15,071 bases of DNA from CAZXEU01 sp964639665 (GTDB lineage: Bacteria > Bacteroidota > Rhodothermia > Rhodothermales > Bin80), in NCBI GenBank assembly GCA_964639665.1, contig CAZXEU010000065.1:1-15071 (forward strand), read 5' to 3'. Below the pieces are notes generated by a model. That model searched no databases. It saw only the letters and a program-made list of their open reading frames with translations, and was not told where the DNA came from. Within the stretch, counting starts at the first letter, position 1. Each line of letters opens with the position of its first letter. Below are positions 7,849-14,838 of this stretch, in pieces. Made by a program: the position numbers and the translations under genes.

Positions 7849-9585
7849 ATGAAGAATTTGCTACCAACACTTCCCACTGCGCTGCTGTTAGCTTCGATGT
7901 TTCCCGCTTCAGCCGCTGCGCAGACTGAAATGACGATTCCTTGGACCGGCATGCCGGGCGAACTGGAGACCACCATTGTCGCCGATACGACGGCGGACGG
8001 TATGCAGGCGCACGACGTGTACATCCTGGAAAAAGGCCGGGTTTACCTGCAGATCGAGCCCATAGACGTCAATGGTAGCTTCACACTGCGCGGCCAAATG
8101 TACGACCCGGCGGATCCCGCAGATGTGCCTGCCACCATTCAGCCGCTGCCGGGCCCGGACGGGGTTTCAAGGTATGCAGGGTGGCCCCCGGGGTCCCATT
8201 TCAAGCTGTTGGGCGACGGCGCAACGCTGAAGCTTGAAAACCTGCTTTTCAACGGTGCCATGGCGGACCAAAGCACGCATGTATGGTGCATAGCCGTGGC
8301 CTACGGCAGCAATCAGAGGCTGGAGGCAGATAATAACGTGTGGTCAGACTACCAAATAACGCTCATGACTTTTGGCAGCAACTCCGACTTTGTGGTCAAC
8401 AACACCATTATCAAGGCCAACCCTTCATATCCGGGCGGCGTCTTTTTCAACGGAGTTGCGTGGGGAGGCGGATCGTGGATGGGAACCATCGATACCTTGG
8501 TGGTCACCAACAGCAGCATCATGAATTTCTGGGGCGAGGGCATAGTAATCTATGAGAAGGTCGACCACGGACTGATTGACCACACCTCATTCGTGAACAT
8601 GGTTATGCGTCCGATCTTCAACCGGGGCGGCAACAACATTACGTTTTCGAACAACCTCGTATACAATACGAAGATTTTCGGCCAGTCCTCCTTCTACTAC
8701 GGCTTATGGGGAAGTATCGACGGCGGATCGGGCGTCATGGACATAAATCATCAGCCACCTCCGGACAGTGCCGCGATGGCGGCTGGCAGGCATTGGGATC
8801 ATCTCAACAGGAACATAGTGTGGCACAACAACGCCTGGGCTAATGACGAGCAGGTGTTGGATTTCTGGCAGGCAGGACCTTGGGAGTGGGAAGTAGTAAA
8901 TGACAGCGGTGAGGTCGAAGTGCGTCAGGATACGATGCTTGCTCTTGCAATCCAGAATCAATTCGTCGGGGATTCGACACGGGCGTTGATGGCGGCCGAT
9001 CCCTCCATCAGGGAATACGACAATGTCCAGACGACCGCGACACTTTTGCTGGACCCCGAATACCTCACGCGAATCATTGCGCGGATAGAGGATTTCCGCG
9101 ACAATGAAGCGCACGATACGTTCCTCGACGAGTGGTGGCAATACGAGCATGACAACGATCCCATAAACGTAGAATGGCCCATTCACGAAGACTTGCGCTA
9201 TACCTACAATTCGCCGGCTGCCACTGCCAGCGACACGGGCGGTCCGGTCGGTGATCCAAGATGGATACCATTTGTAAACACGGATGTGGAAGAGGAAGGC
9301 GTGCCCAGCACGTTTTCGCTGGAGCAGAACTACCCAAACCCGTTCAATCCGTCCACGGACATCACATTCTCTGTGGACCAGCTATCTGATGTCAGGCTCG
9401 TCGTCTACAATCTGGTGGGTCAGCCTGTGTCAGAGCTGGTCAGGGGGTCGGTCCCCGCCGGCACGTACAAGGTTCGATGGGACGGCACAAATAGCGCCGG
9501 ATTCAGGGTTGCGAGCGGCGTGTATCTCTACACGCTGACTACCGGGAGTGCGACGGCCACGAGGAAGATGACGCTGATCAAGTAG
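7849..9585 (+). CDS. Secreted right-handed beta-helix protein with type IX secretion sorting tail
   Basis: The 578-residue product starts at ATG 7849, which directly opens a signal peptide (MKNLLPTLPTALLLASMFPA, cleavage after SAAA before Gln25); a longer TTG start at 7762 would add 29 hydrophilic residues and is unlikely. Residues ~120-330 contain repeating N-rich beta-helix rungs (NLLFNGAMAD, DNNVWSDYQI, NNTIIKA, TNSSIMNFWGEG, DHTSFVNM, ITFSNNLVYNT, RNIVWHNNAWAN), as in parallel beta-helix carbohydrate-active or binding proteins. Residues ~340-460 are more helical and acidic. The end (487-578) is a T9SS type A sorting domain: SLEQNYPNPFNPSTDI, FlgD-like WDGTNSAGFRVASGVYLYTL, and a basic end, ATRKMTLIK. 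It should cross the inner membrane by Sec and the outer membrane by T9SS, with the tail removed. A lyase or glycan-binding role is plausible but no catalytic residues can be assigned. It has its own promoter and a strong terminator. Confidence 0.92.
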   Translation: MKNLLPTLPTALLLASMFPASAAAQTEMTIPWTGMPGELETTIVADTTADGMQAHDVYILEKGRVYLQIEPIDVNGSFTLRGQMYDPADPADVPATIQPLPGPDGVSRYAGWPPGSHFKLLGDGATLKLENLLFNGAMADQSTHVWCIAVAYGSNQRLEADNNVWSDYQITLMTFGSNSDFVVNNTIIKANPSYPGGVFFNGVAWGGGSWMGTIDTLVVTNSSIMNFWGEGIVIYEKVDHGLIDHTSFVNMVMRPIFNRGGNNITFSNNLVYNTKIFGQSSFYYGLWGSIDGGSGVMDINHQPPPDSAAMAAGRHWDHLNRNIVWHNNAWANDEQVLDFWQAGPWEWEVVNDSGEVEVRQDTMLALAIQNQFVGDSTRALMAADPSIREYDNVQTTATLLLDPEYLTRIIARIEDFRDNEAHDTFLDEWWQYEHDNDPINVEWPIHEDLRYTYNSPAATASDTGGPVGDPRWIPFVNTDVEEEGVPSTFSLEQNYPNPFNPSTDITFSVDQLSDVRLVVYNLVGQPVSELVRGSVPAGTYKVRWDGTNSAGFRVASGVYLYTLTTGSATATRKMTLIK

Positions 9586-9607
9586 TTGAACTTGCGTGCG
9601 CATGATG

Positions 9608-9658
9608 GCCGGATGGCAGGATCGGCCGGGGTAGTCGATCCTGCCATCCGGCATTTTG
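9608..9658 (+). terminator. Strong intrinsic terminator after the beta-helix gene
   Basis: GCCGGATGGCAGGATCG (9608-9624) pairs perfectly with its reverse complement at 9636-9652. A G-U and a further G-C pair extend the stem to 19 pairs around a seven-base loop, and ATTTTG follows. The run of T is short but the stem is very stable. It lies 23 bases after the stop, so the downstream gene probably has its own promoter. Because the stem is symmetric it may also hinder polymerase from the other side. Confidence 0.85.
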
Positions 9659-9729
9659 ATCTGGCCTCCGTCTGTGGTGCCGCTGTTTACCAATGCCGGC
9701 GTTTGTATACAAGACGCTCGTGCATTGGA

Positions 9730-10422
9730 ATGCGGTGGAGCGGCAGGTTGCTGGGGATAGTCCTGTGGTCGACGCTTTGCGCACTGTCACTTCCTGCTGC
9801 GGCGCAAACTGTCAGCATTTCAGGTACAGTGACGGACGCCGAGGTAGGGGAGGCCATTAGCGGCGTTCCAGTATATCTCATAGGGCTGCCCCGCGTGGCG
9901 GTTACGACGGTCGACGGAAATTATGAGCTCCTGGGCGTCGAGGCCGGGACGTACGTCTTGACGGCTGTGGCCCGCGGCTATGTACCCTTTAGCGATACGC
10001 TCGAGGTCTCCGGCACATCCCGCATTACACATAATTTCAGACTAGAACTCGATCCCGGCGACAGGCTTGCAGGGCAACGGCAAACGCAGGAGCGAGACGC
10101 AAGTGTCCCGCATCCGGCATTGAACGACAGTGAGTCCCTGCGCTTTTCACAATTAAGCACAGTCTGCGGCTGCTTTATATCCGCCGATGCGATTTTGGGG
10201 GAGGCCCTGCGGCTAAGAACGGAGTACGACAGCTTGGACCAGTTCGAACGTGACAACAAGGCCAAGAATCAGATGGGCGGGTTGCTGAAGTCTTGGAGGA
10301 TGGCCCAACAGTTCTGCCTGACAAGATTTGGCTCTAAGTTGTTCGAGGATACCTGGTGCAACAGGCCAGGTGAAATCTCCAGGAAGCGCAGCGCGTTGGA
10401 TAGTCTGGGCATAGCTATCTAG
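9730..10422 (+). CDS. Secreted protein: carboxypeptidase-regulatory-like domain plus unrecognised four-Cys domain
   Basis: The 230-residue product is read from ATG 9730, which starts a signal peptide (MRWSGRLLGIVLWSTLCALS, cleavage after PAAA before Gln26). The longer frame from 9586 runs through the terminator hairpin and is rejected. Residues ~27-105 are a carboxypeptidase-regulatory-like beta-sandwich (SISGTVTDAE, ISGVPVYLIG, VDGNYELLGVEAGTYVL, ARGYVPFSDTLEV) that aligns well with the N-terminal domain of the receptor at 4234. A polar linker (~108-130) follows. Residues ~138-230 form a mainly helical domain with C146 and C148 (CGC), C196 and C210, and a conserved-looking SKLFEDTWCNRPGEISRKR near the end; I do not recognise it. 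It has no T9SS tail and no convincing lipobox, so a soluble periplasmic or outer-membrane-associated place is likely. It may assist the receptor or the beta-helix protein, which is inference from neighbourhood. TTGTATACAA (9703-9712), a perfect palindrome, lies just upstream. Confidence 0.8.
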   Translation: MRWSGRLLGIVLWSTLCALSLPAAAQTVSISGTVTDAEVGEAISGVPVYLIGLPRVAVTTVDGNYELLGVEAGTYVLTAVARGYVPFSDTLEVSGTSRITHNFRLELDPGDRLAGQRQTQERDASVPHPALNDSESLRFSQLSTVCGCFISADAILGEALRLRTEYDSLDQFERDNKAKNQMGGLLKSWRMAQQFCLTRFGSKLFEDTWCNRPGEISRKRSALDSLGIAI

Positions 10423-10861
10423 CTCTTGTCCGGAAATGCGAGGGAACATCCAAACAGCAGGATATAGGCCCAGGTCCGAGGCCGGCTTTGCGGAGCACGT
10501 CCGTCCAGAGCGCATGGACTTGCGGACGCCCTGCTTTGGAGCGCATGCGGGTCACGGGATACCAGCGGCGGGCCGATCAAATTGCCATTTTGCGATTCAT
10601 GCCAAGCCGTTCGATTTGGACGCAGATTTTCTCTCCCGATTCTCTGTAGTCGTAAGTGCCGTCCGAGCGCCGGACGGCATCGGCGGCGAGGGCGTCCGGC
10701 TGGAAGCGCATGCCAGCGGCGCGCGGATCTGCCTGAATTGGCGACAACCGCCGCATGCGAGCACTGCCGAGCGCAGCAACGAGTTACCGGGCCCCGTCTT
10801 ACGTCAGGAAACCAGACACTTTGCCCGCGTATTCTAGCCGGGACATGGCAGGGGCGCCCTC
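10423..10861. other. 439-base gap before the MOSC gene, with one small minus-strand ORF
   Basis: No plus-strand frame gives a recognisable protein here; the 133-codon plus frame at 10436-10837 has a composition I judge spurious. The best coding signal is on the minus strand (10577-10756 and the stretch beyond its stop), described separately. Only a weak purine-rich AGGGG (10850-10854) ahead of the MOSC start and no clear promoter were seen. Confidence 0.5.
10577..10756 (-). CDS. Small minus-strand ORF (59 codons), hypothetical; possibly a gene relic
   Basis: From ATG at 10756 to TGA at 10577 the minus strand encodes a 59-residue protein with natural-looking composition: MRRLSPIQADPRAAG, then FQPDALAADAVRRSDGTYDY, then ending ICVQIERLGMNRKMAI. 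Third codon positions are mostly G or C, as expected for genes in this part of the window. No family is recognised and no Shine-Dalgarno is seen. The same frame remains coding-like for about 50 more codons beyond the TGA (RWYPVTRMRSKAGRPQVHAL and on) to a TAG at 10417-10415, which overlaps the end of the plus gene at 10422. So it could be the middle of a decayed gene rather than a small intact one. It runs opposite to both neighbours. Confidence 0.4.
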   Translation of the reverse strand: MRRLSPIQADPRAAGMRFQPDALAADAVRRSDGTYDYRESGEKICVQIERLGMNRKMAI

Positions 10862-11647
10862 GTGCGACTGCACAGCATTTACATTTATCCTCTGAAGGCA
10901 GCCAGGCGAGTGGTCCTGGCCAGTGCCCGCGTGGAGGAGCGTGGACTCCGGCATGACAGACGGTGGATGGCGGTAGATGCCGATGGCCGGTTCCTGAGTC
11001 AGCGAGAAGTACCAAGCCTTGCACTGGTGCGCGTCGGGCTCGAATCGGGCGACCTGGTGCTGGAGGCGCCGGGCATGCGGGCCGCGGTTGTCCGCGTGCC
11101 GTCCCTGCATGCGCCGACGGTGCCCGTGAAGATCTGGAAGGATACGGTGCAGGCCTCGGTGGCAGCCCCGGAGGCCGAAGCCTGGATGACCTCCTACCTG
11201 GGAAGGCCCTGCCGGATGGCGTATATGCCCGATAGGACATTTAGGCGACTGGATCCTGACATTGCATCCGGAATCGTGAGCTTTGCGGACGGATATCCGC
11301 TGCTCTTGACAACACAGGCTTCTTTGCAAAGTCTGAATTCCCGCATGGAGACGCCCGTCGAAATGACCCGCTTTCGGCCGAATGTCGTAATTGCCGGCAG
11401 CAGGCCCTACGAAGAGGACAACTGGAGGAGGATTCGCGTGGGTGGCGTGCGTTTTCGCGTGGTGAAGCCATGCGACCGCTGCGTTGTCACAACTATCGAC
11501 CAGGATACGGGAGAGCAGGGGAAGGAGCCGTTGAAGACCCTTGGCAGGTATCGCAAGCGAGGCTCCGGCGTCTATTTCGGGCAGAATCTGGTACCGGAGT
11601 CCCGCGGAGAAGTCCGGCTCGGCGACAGTGTCGAGGTTCTGGAATAG
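10862..11647 (+). CDS. MOSC-domain protein (YcbX/mARC-like molybdenum-cofactor protein)
   Basis: MOSC proteins bind sulfurated or oxo molybdenum cofactor; the YcbX/mARC group reduces N-hydroxylated compounds. The product is 261 residues from GTG at 10862, with AGGGG about eight bases upstream. Residues ~1-90 are the MOSC N-terminal beta-barrel (IYIYPLKAARRVVL, GLRHDRRWMAVDADGRFLSQRE). The MOSC domain proper follows: FADGYPLLLTTQASLQSLN (141-159), FRPNVVIAG (171-179), NWRRIRVGGVRFRVVKPCDRC (187-207), TTIDQDTG, LGRYRK and FGQNL. C207 in the PCDRC motif corresponds to the cysteine expected to bind molybdenum. Unlike E. coli YcbX (about 370 residues) there is no C-terminal 2Fe-2S ferredoxin domain, so a separate electron donor would be needed. 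The gene stands alone on the plus strand. A long antisense ORF across it is a shadow. Confidence 0.93.
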   Translation: MRLHSIYIYPLKAARRVVLASARVEERGLRHDRRWMAVDADGRFLSQREVPSLALVRVGLESGDLVLEAPGMRAAVVRVPSLHAPTVPVKIWKDTVQASVAAPEAEAWMTSYLGRPCRMAYMPDRTFRRLDPDIASGIVSFADGYPLLLTTQASLQSLNSRMETPVEMTRFRPNVVIAGSRPYEEDNWRRIRVGGVRFRVVKPCDRCVVTTIDQDTGEQGKEPLKTLGRYRKRGSGVYFGQNLVPESRGEVRLGDSVEVLE

Positions 11648-11794
11648 GCGTTTGCTCCAGGCCGCCGTGCTCGGAAGGGCATGTTTCGGATAAATGTGGC
11701 GTGCCTTAAATTTGGGCCAACCCAGACGGATTGCAGACTTCCCGCAGCGTTTCTTCCACATAGGGGATCAGTTTCACCGGCACATTTCGCGGTC

Positions 11795-12295
11795 ATGAAT
11801 GCGCATGTGCTGGTTCTGAATCAGGATTTCAGTGCCCTTACCGTCTGCAGTGTGCAAAGGGCGGTGGTGCTTGTGCATCTGCACAAGGCGGACGTGATAG
11901 CGTCGCTGCCCAGCCGTCGCATGCGCTCCACCAGTGTTTCCCTGCCGTGGCCCAGCATTGTCCGGCTCCGCTACTACGTCCGCGTGCCATACCGGGGCAT
12001 CATGCTGTCACGCAAGAATATCCTGCGGCGAGACGCACACTGCTGCCAGTATTGCGGAACGCGAGAGCGCTTGACTGTGGATCACGTGCTGCCAAAATCG
12101 CGCGGAGGGAAGCATACCTGGAAGAATCTCGTGGCGGCCTGCATCCGGTGCAACAACAAGAAGGGCAATCGTACTCCGGATGAGGCGGGCATGGCGCTTA
12201 CGCGCTCCCCCTTTCGGCCGAGCCACGTCATGTTTATCCGGGACTATGTCGGCACCCTGGATGATACTTGGAAGCCATACCTGTTCATGAACTGA
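11795..12295 (+). CDS. HNH endonuclease family protein
   Basis: The 166-residue product contains a zinc-finger-type HNH nuclease module: C84-x2-C87 (CQYCG), the D96-H97 pair in LTVDHVLPKSRGG, and C116-x2-C119 followed by Asn120 (CIRCNNKKG). The metal-binding and catalytic residues are all present. The start is set at ATG 11795 because the standalone HNH family commonly begins near VLVLNQDFSALTVCSVQRAV; an upstream ATG at 11681 would add 38 residues with no resemblance. Residues 1-70 form the usual N-terminal domain of this group. No restriction-modification partner, integrase or phage gene lies beside it, so it looks like the widespread chromosomal HNH protein of unresolved role rather than part of a defence system. 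It is followed after seven bases by a membrane-protein gene on the same strand, perhaps cotranscribed. Confidence 0.92.
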   Translation: MNAHVLVLNQDFSALTVCSVQRAVVLVHLHKADVIASLPSRRMRSTSVSLPWPSIVRLRYYVRVPYRGIMLSRKNILRRDAHCCQYCGTRERLTVDHVLPKSRGGKHTWKNLVAACIRCNNKKGNRTPDEAGMALTRSPFRPSHVMFIRDYVGTLDDTWKPYLFMN

Positions 12296-12302
12296 CGCGG
12301 GC

Positions 12303-12752
12303 ATGTCAGGCCGTGTTATTCGCCTTTCCTGGCTGATTCCCGTAGTGCTGGCCGGACTGGCTGCAAACCAGGCCAAGGTTGCCTGGGATCTGAACAGCAC
12401 CTGGCGAAACGGAGTGAGCGCAACGGCGCAACTGGTGGCCTACGAGCGTTCGAATCGGGCCGATGTCACCTACGGTTACGTCGGCCTCGTGGTATCGCTA
12501 GCTGACGGCACGCGGCTGGAAGAAGAGAAGTTGTCCCTGCCGCACAGTCTGCTTCCGCGTCTCGAGGGCGTCGACTCCGTGGAAGTTAAAGTTCGGCAGG
12601 GTGCAGCCCAGGACGTGGTCATTGCCTCCATCATGCCAGCCCATTTCTGGATCGCGATCTCAAACGCGGGCATGAGCCTGGCCGGCATCCTGCTGTTTCT
12701 CGGCGTAGCGTTTGTGTTGGCAAGAAAACGCCAGGACCGGGCCGCTGACTGA
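12303..12752 (+). CDS. Two-helix membrane protein with extracytoplasmic beta domain (DUF3592-like layout)
   Basis: This 149-residue protein has a first hydrophobic helix at about 8-24 (SWLIPVVLAGLAA), a soluble middle (about 30-112) rich in short beta stretches (VSATAQLVAYERS, TYGYVGLVVSLADG, DSVEVKVRQG), and a second helix at about 114-140 (FWIAISNAGMSLAGILLFLG and on) ending with a basic RKRQDR tail. The order TM-beta domain-TM and the repeated short Val/Tyr strands resemble DUF3592-type proteins, but the match is by layout only. The function is unknown. The ATG lies seven bases after the HNH stop, and the stop is only 15 bases from the stop of the convergent msrP gene. No Shine-Dalgarno is clear. 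Confidence 0.82.
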   Translation: MSGRVIRLSWLIPVVLAGLAANQAKVAWDLNSTWRNGVSATAQLVAYERSNRADVTYGYVGLVVSLADGTRLEEEKLSLPHSLLPRLEGVDSVEVKVRQGAAQDVVIASIMPAHFWIAISNAGMSLAGILLFLGVAFVLARKRQDRAAD

Positions 12753-12767
12753 CTCGTTCCGCAGCTA

Positions 12768-13805
12768 CTACCGTATGACGGGACCCGTCGGCTCGCGCGG
12801 CTCGTCCGGATACAGGCTGCCCACCCATTCATCGTAGCCGTTGAACAGCTGCGTGGGGAGGCGCTCTTCTACACCTTCCCTCGGCAGAAACCGTTCCGTA
12901 GCCTGGCTCCAGCGCGGGTGTGGCACATTGGGATTCACATTCGACAGGAAGCCGTATTCGTTGGGTTGCAGCTCATTCCAGAAGGTACTGGGCTGCCGCC
13001 GGACGAATTCCATGCGTACAATGGCTTTAGGTCCCTTGTAGCCGTACTTCCACGGAAGCACAAGTCTGAGGGGGGAGCCGTTTTGCTTGGGCAGGGGCTC
13101 GCCGTACATGCCCGTGGCCACAAAGGCCAGTTCGTTCATGGCCTCGTCCATGCGCAGGCCTTCGAAGTAGGGCCAGGGATACCACGGAGACGTGGCCTGG
13201 CCCGGAAGCTGGTTCTTCCTTTCCACGCAAACGAAGCGAACGTGCGTGGCTTCGCTCCGGGGCTTGCAGCGCTCTATCAGCTTTGCAAGCGGGAATCCCG
13301 TCCATGGTACGGTGAGTGACCAGGCTTCCACGCACCGGAACCTGTATAGCCGCTCTTCTAGACCCATGGATCGGATCAGGTCCGGCACGTCAAGCTCCAG
13401 CCGCCGGTCCTCGACCAGACCGCGTACCTGAATCGACCACGGAAAGGGTTCGTAGGCCTCTGTCAGGGGCCAGACCCGCTTCAGGTCACCCTGGTTTATG
13501 AATTCATAGAAATTGTTGTAGGAGGACGCGATTAGCCGGTCGCTGACCGGCCGCTCGGGTACCGTGAAGGCATCGGAGCGAGGCGCGGGCAGTCCGTCCC
13601 GCGGCGCATTGGCGGGTATCGTGTCCAGAGGACCATCCGGGCCTCCGTGCGCTCCCGAGCTGCGGCAGCCGAGCAGCGAGGCTGCAAGGCCAATGGTTCC
13701 CAGCCCCAAGGACTTGACAAATGCTCGCCGGTTCTTGTAAGCGCCCAGACTTGAAGCTTGGCATTCGCGAAGTTGCCAGGGCGCGGGAATGATTATATTG
13801 GCCAT
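12768..13805 (-). CDS. msrP: Protein-methionine-sulfoxide reductase catalytic subunit MsrP (YedY family)
   Basis: MsrP is an exported molybdopterin enzyme that reduces methionine sulfoxide in envelope proteins, with electrons from the membrane haem protein MsrQ. Matches to E. coli MsrP are extensive: YNNFYEF (96-102), LEERLYRFRCVEAWS with the molybdenum-ligand C158, VPWTGFPLAKL, LPGQ, YVEGLR-like YFEGLRMDEAMNEL, QNGSPLRLVLPWKYGYKG, NEYGFLSNVNPNVPHPRWSQATERFL and LFNGY near the end. The start is ATG at 13805 (345 residues); a TTG four codons upstream is less likely. Residues 24-34 (KNRRAFVKSLG) are a twin-arginine signal, and LLGC at 44-47 resembles a lipobox, so this homologue may be a Tat lipoprotein, unlike E. 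coli MsrP. TACAAT on the minus strand (13838-13833) is a possible -10 box. No msrQ is present in the window on either side. Confidence 0.97.
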   Translation of the reverse strand: MANIIIPAPWQLRECQASSLGAYKNRRAFVKSLGLGTIGLAASLLGCRSSGAHGGPDGPLDTIPANAPRDGLPAPRSDAFTVPERPVSDRLIASSYNNFYEFINQGDLKRVWPLTEAYEPFPWSIQVRGLVEDRRLELDVPDLIRSMGLEERLYRFRCVEAWSLTVPWTGFPLAKLIERCKPRSEATHVRFVCVERKNQLPGQATSPWYPWPYFEGLRMDEAMNELAFVATGMYGEPLPKQNGSPLRLVLPWKYGYKGPKAIVRMEFVRRQPSTFWNELQPNEYGFLSNVNPNVPHPRWSQATERFLPREGVEERLPTQLFNGYDEWVGSLYPDEPREPTGPVIR

Positions 13806-13927
13806 CGTTAGTTGCAAAAGCGGCGGGTAACAATTGTACGGACTTCGGCCGCGATTCGTTCACAATACCCGGGTCTTGATCTAGGTCCTGCGGAGCGGAC
13901 CCGGTGACTTTTCGTGCCGAAGATGCC

Positions 13928-14659
13928 ATGATCGACACGAGCGCGTTCGACTTTGACGCTGACTACGGGCGTGACTATGACGAGCTGGTGGTGCGCGTCA
14001 TTCCCGGCTATGCGCAGCTCTTCCAGGCGACGCTGGCCGTGCTGCGGGGCGTGCTGGGCCGCGAAGCCGCACTCCTGGTAGTAGGGTGCGGCACGGGCAG
14101 GGAAATCGAGACATTTGCTCCGCCAGAGCCGGGATGGACGGTAACGGGTGTAGATCCCAGCATCCGGATGATAGAGGCTTCCGCATCGCTGGTCAAGTCC
14201 CTGGACCTCGAGGATCGCGCTCGGCTCGTGCACGGCACCGTAGATGACCTGGCGGCACTGCCCGCCTACGATGCCGCAACGATTATCAATGTGATGCACT
14301 TCCTGCCGGATGACGGCGCCAAGGAGGACCTGATTCGCGGCGTAGCTTCTCGCCTAAAGGAAGGAGGCCACCTGGTTGTGTTCGACCTGCATGGCGAGCA
14401 AGGCGCATTGCGCTTTGAGCTTCTCTACGGTGCGTGGAAGGATTTCGTGCGGCAGAGAGGCGTAACCGGCGAGGCGCACGACCGGTTTTTCAGTCGCATC
14501 AACGCGGGCATTGCATTTGTATCTGAGGCTCGGATAGTCGAAATTTCCTCTCGTGCCCGGCTGGGACTTGTTTGCCGATATTTTGCGGGGCTGTGCTACG
14601 GGGGATGGCTCTTCCGGCGCGAATCCCGTGATGCCGCCGATCTCGGTTTGGACACGTAG
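13928..14659 (+). CDS. Class I SAM-dependent methyltransferase
   Basis: The product transfers a methyl group from S-adenosylmethionine to an unknown acceptor. From ATG 13928 it has 243 residues; GTG at 13904 (251 residues, with GGAG eight bases upstream) is an almost equally good start. The Rossmann fold shows motif I LLVVGCGTGREIETF (49-63), the acidic residue of motif II in VTGVDPSIRMIEA, the region ARLVHGTVDDL for the adenine-binding turn, INVMHFLPDD, and the post-motif LKEGGHLVVFDLHGE. The entry segment VIPGYAQLFQATLAVL is like that of CmoA-type enzymes, but the tRNA-modification role is not supported by a neighbour such as cmoB. The C-terminal part ends in an Arg-rich stretch. It is divergent from msrP with 98-122 bases between starts. 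Confidence 0.9.
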   Translation: MIDTSAFDFDADYGRDYDELVVRVIPGYAQLFQATLAVLRGVLGREAALLVVGCGTGREIETFAPPEPGWTVTGVDPSIRMIEASASLVKSLDLEDRARLVHGTVDDLAALPAYDAATIINVMHFLPDDGAKEDLIRGVASRLKEGGHLVVFDLHGEQGALRFELLYGAWKDFVRQRGVTGEAHDRFFSRINAGIAFVSEARIVEISSRARLGLVCRYFAGLCYGGWLFRRESRDAADLGLDT

Positions 14660-14838
14660 CGGAGCGTGTCGGAGGCTGGATTGTCGCCTGTCGGATTTGC
14701 ACGCAATGGCCAGGCTGCTTCAAACGGGTAGCAATTGCTCGTGCAGCCATTCGCGGATACCTGGACAACGATTGACAAAACTACGTCCAGGCTGGAACAC
14801 TTCCTAAGAAACTACATTAACTAGACTACACTTTCAGT

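Noticed and set aside
10436..10837. 133-codon plus-strand ORF
   Set aside because: No domain and implausible composition; the opposite strand carries the stronger coding signal.
10419..11240. 273-codon minus-strand ORF rich in Arg and Pro
   Set aside because: Typical shadow frame of G+C-rich DNA overlapping the MOSC gene; the better minus-strand coding signal in 10577-10756 is in another frame.
10799..11761. 320-codon minus-strand ORF
   Set aside because: It lies antisense to the clearly recognised MOSC gene; its protein has no domain and a random composition.
11795..12295. HNH protein as part of a defence island
   Set aside because: No methyltransferase of restriction type, helicase, toxin or phage gene is adjacent; the nearby SAM methyltransferase lacks DNA-methyltransferase motifs and is 1.6 kb away.
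14760..14791. TTGACA inside a CCTGGAC/GTCCAGG inverted repeat as a promoter for the last gene
   Set aside because: No -10-like hexamer occurs at 16-18 bases, so the promoter is not supported.
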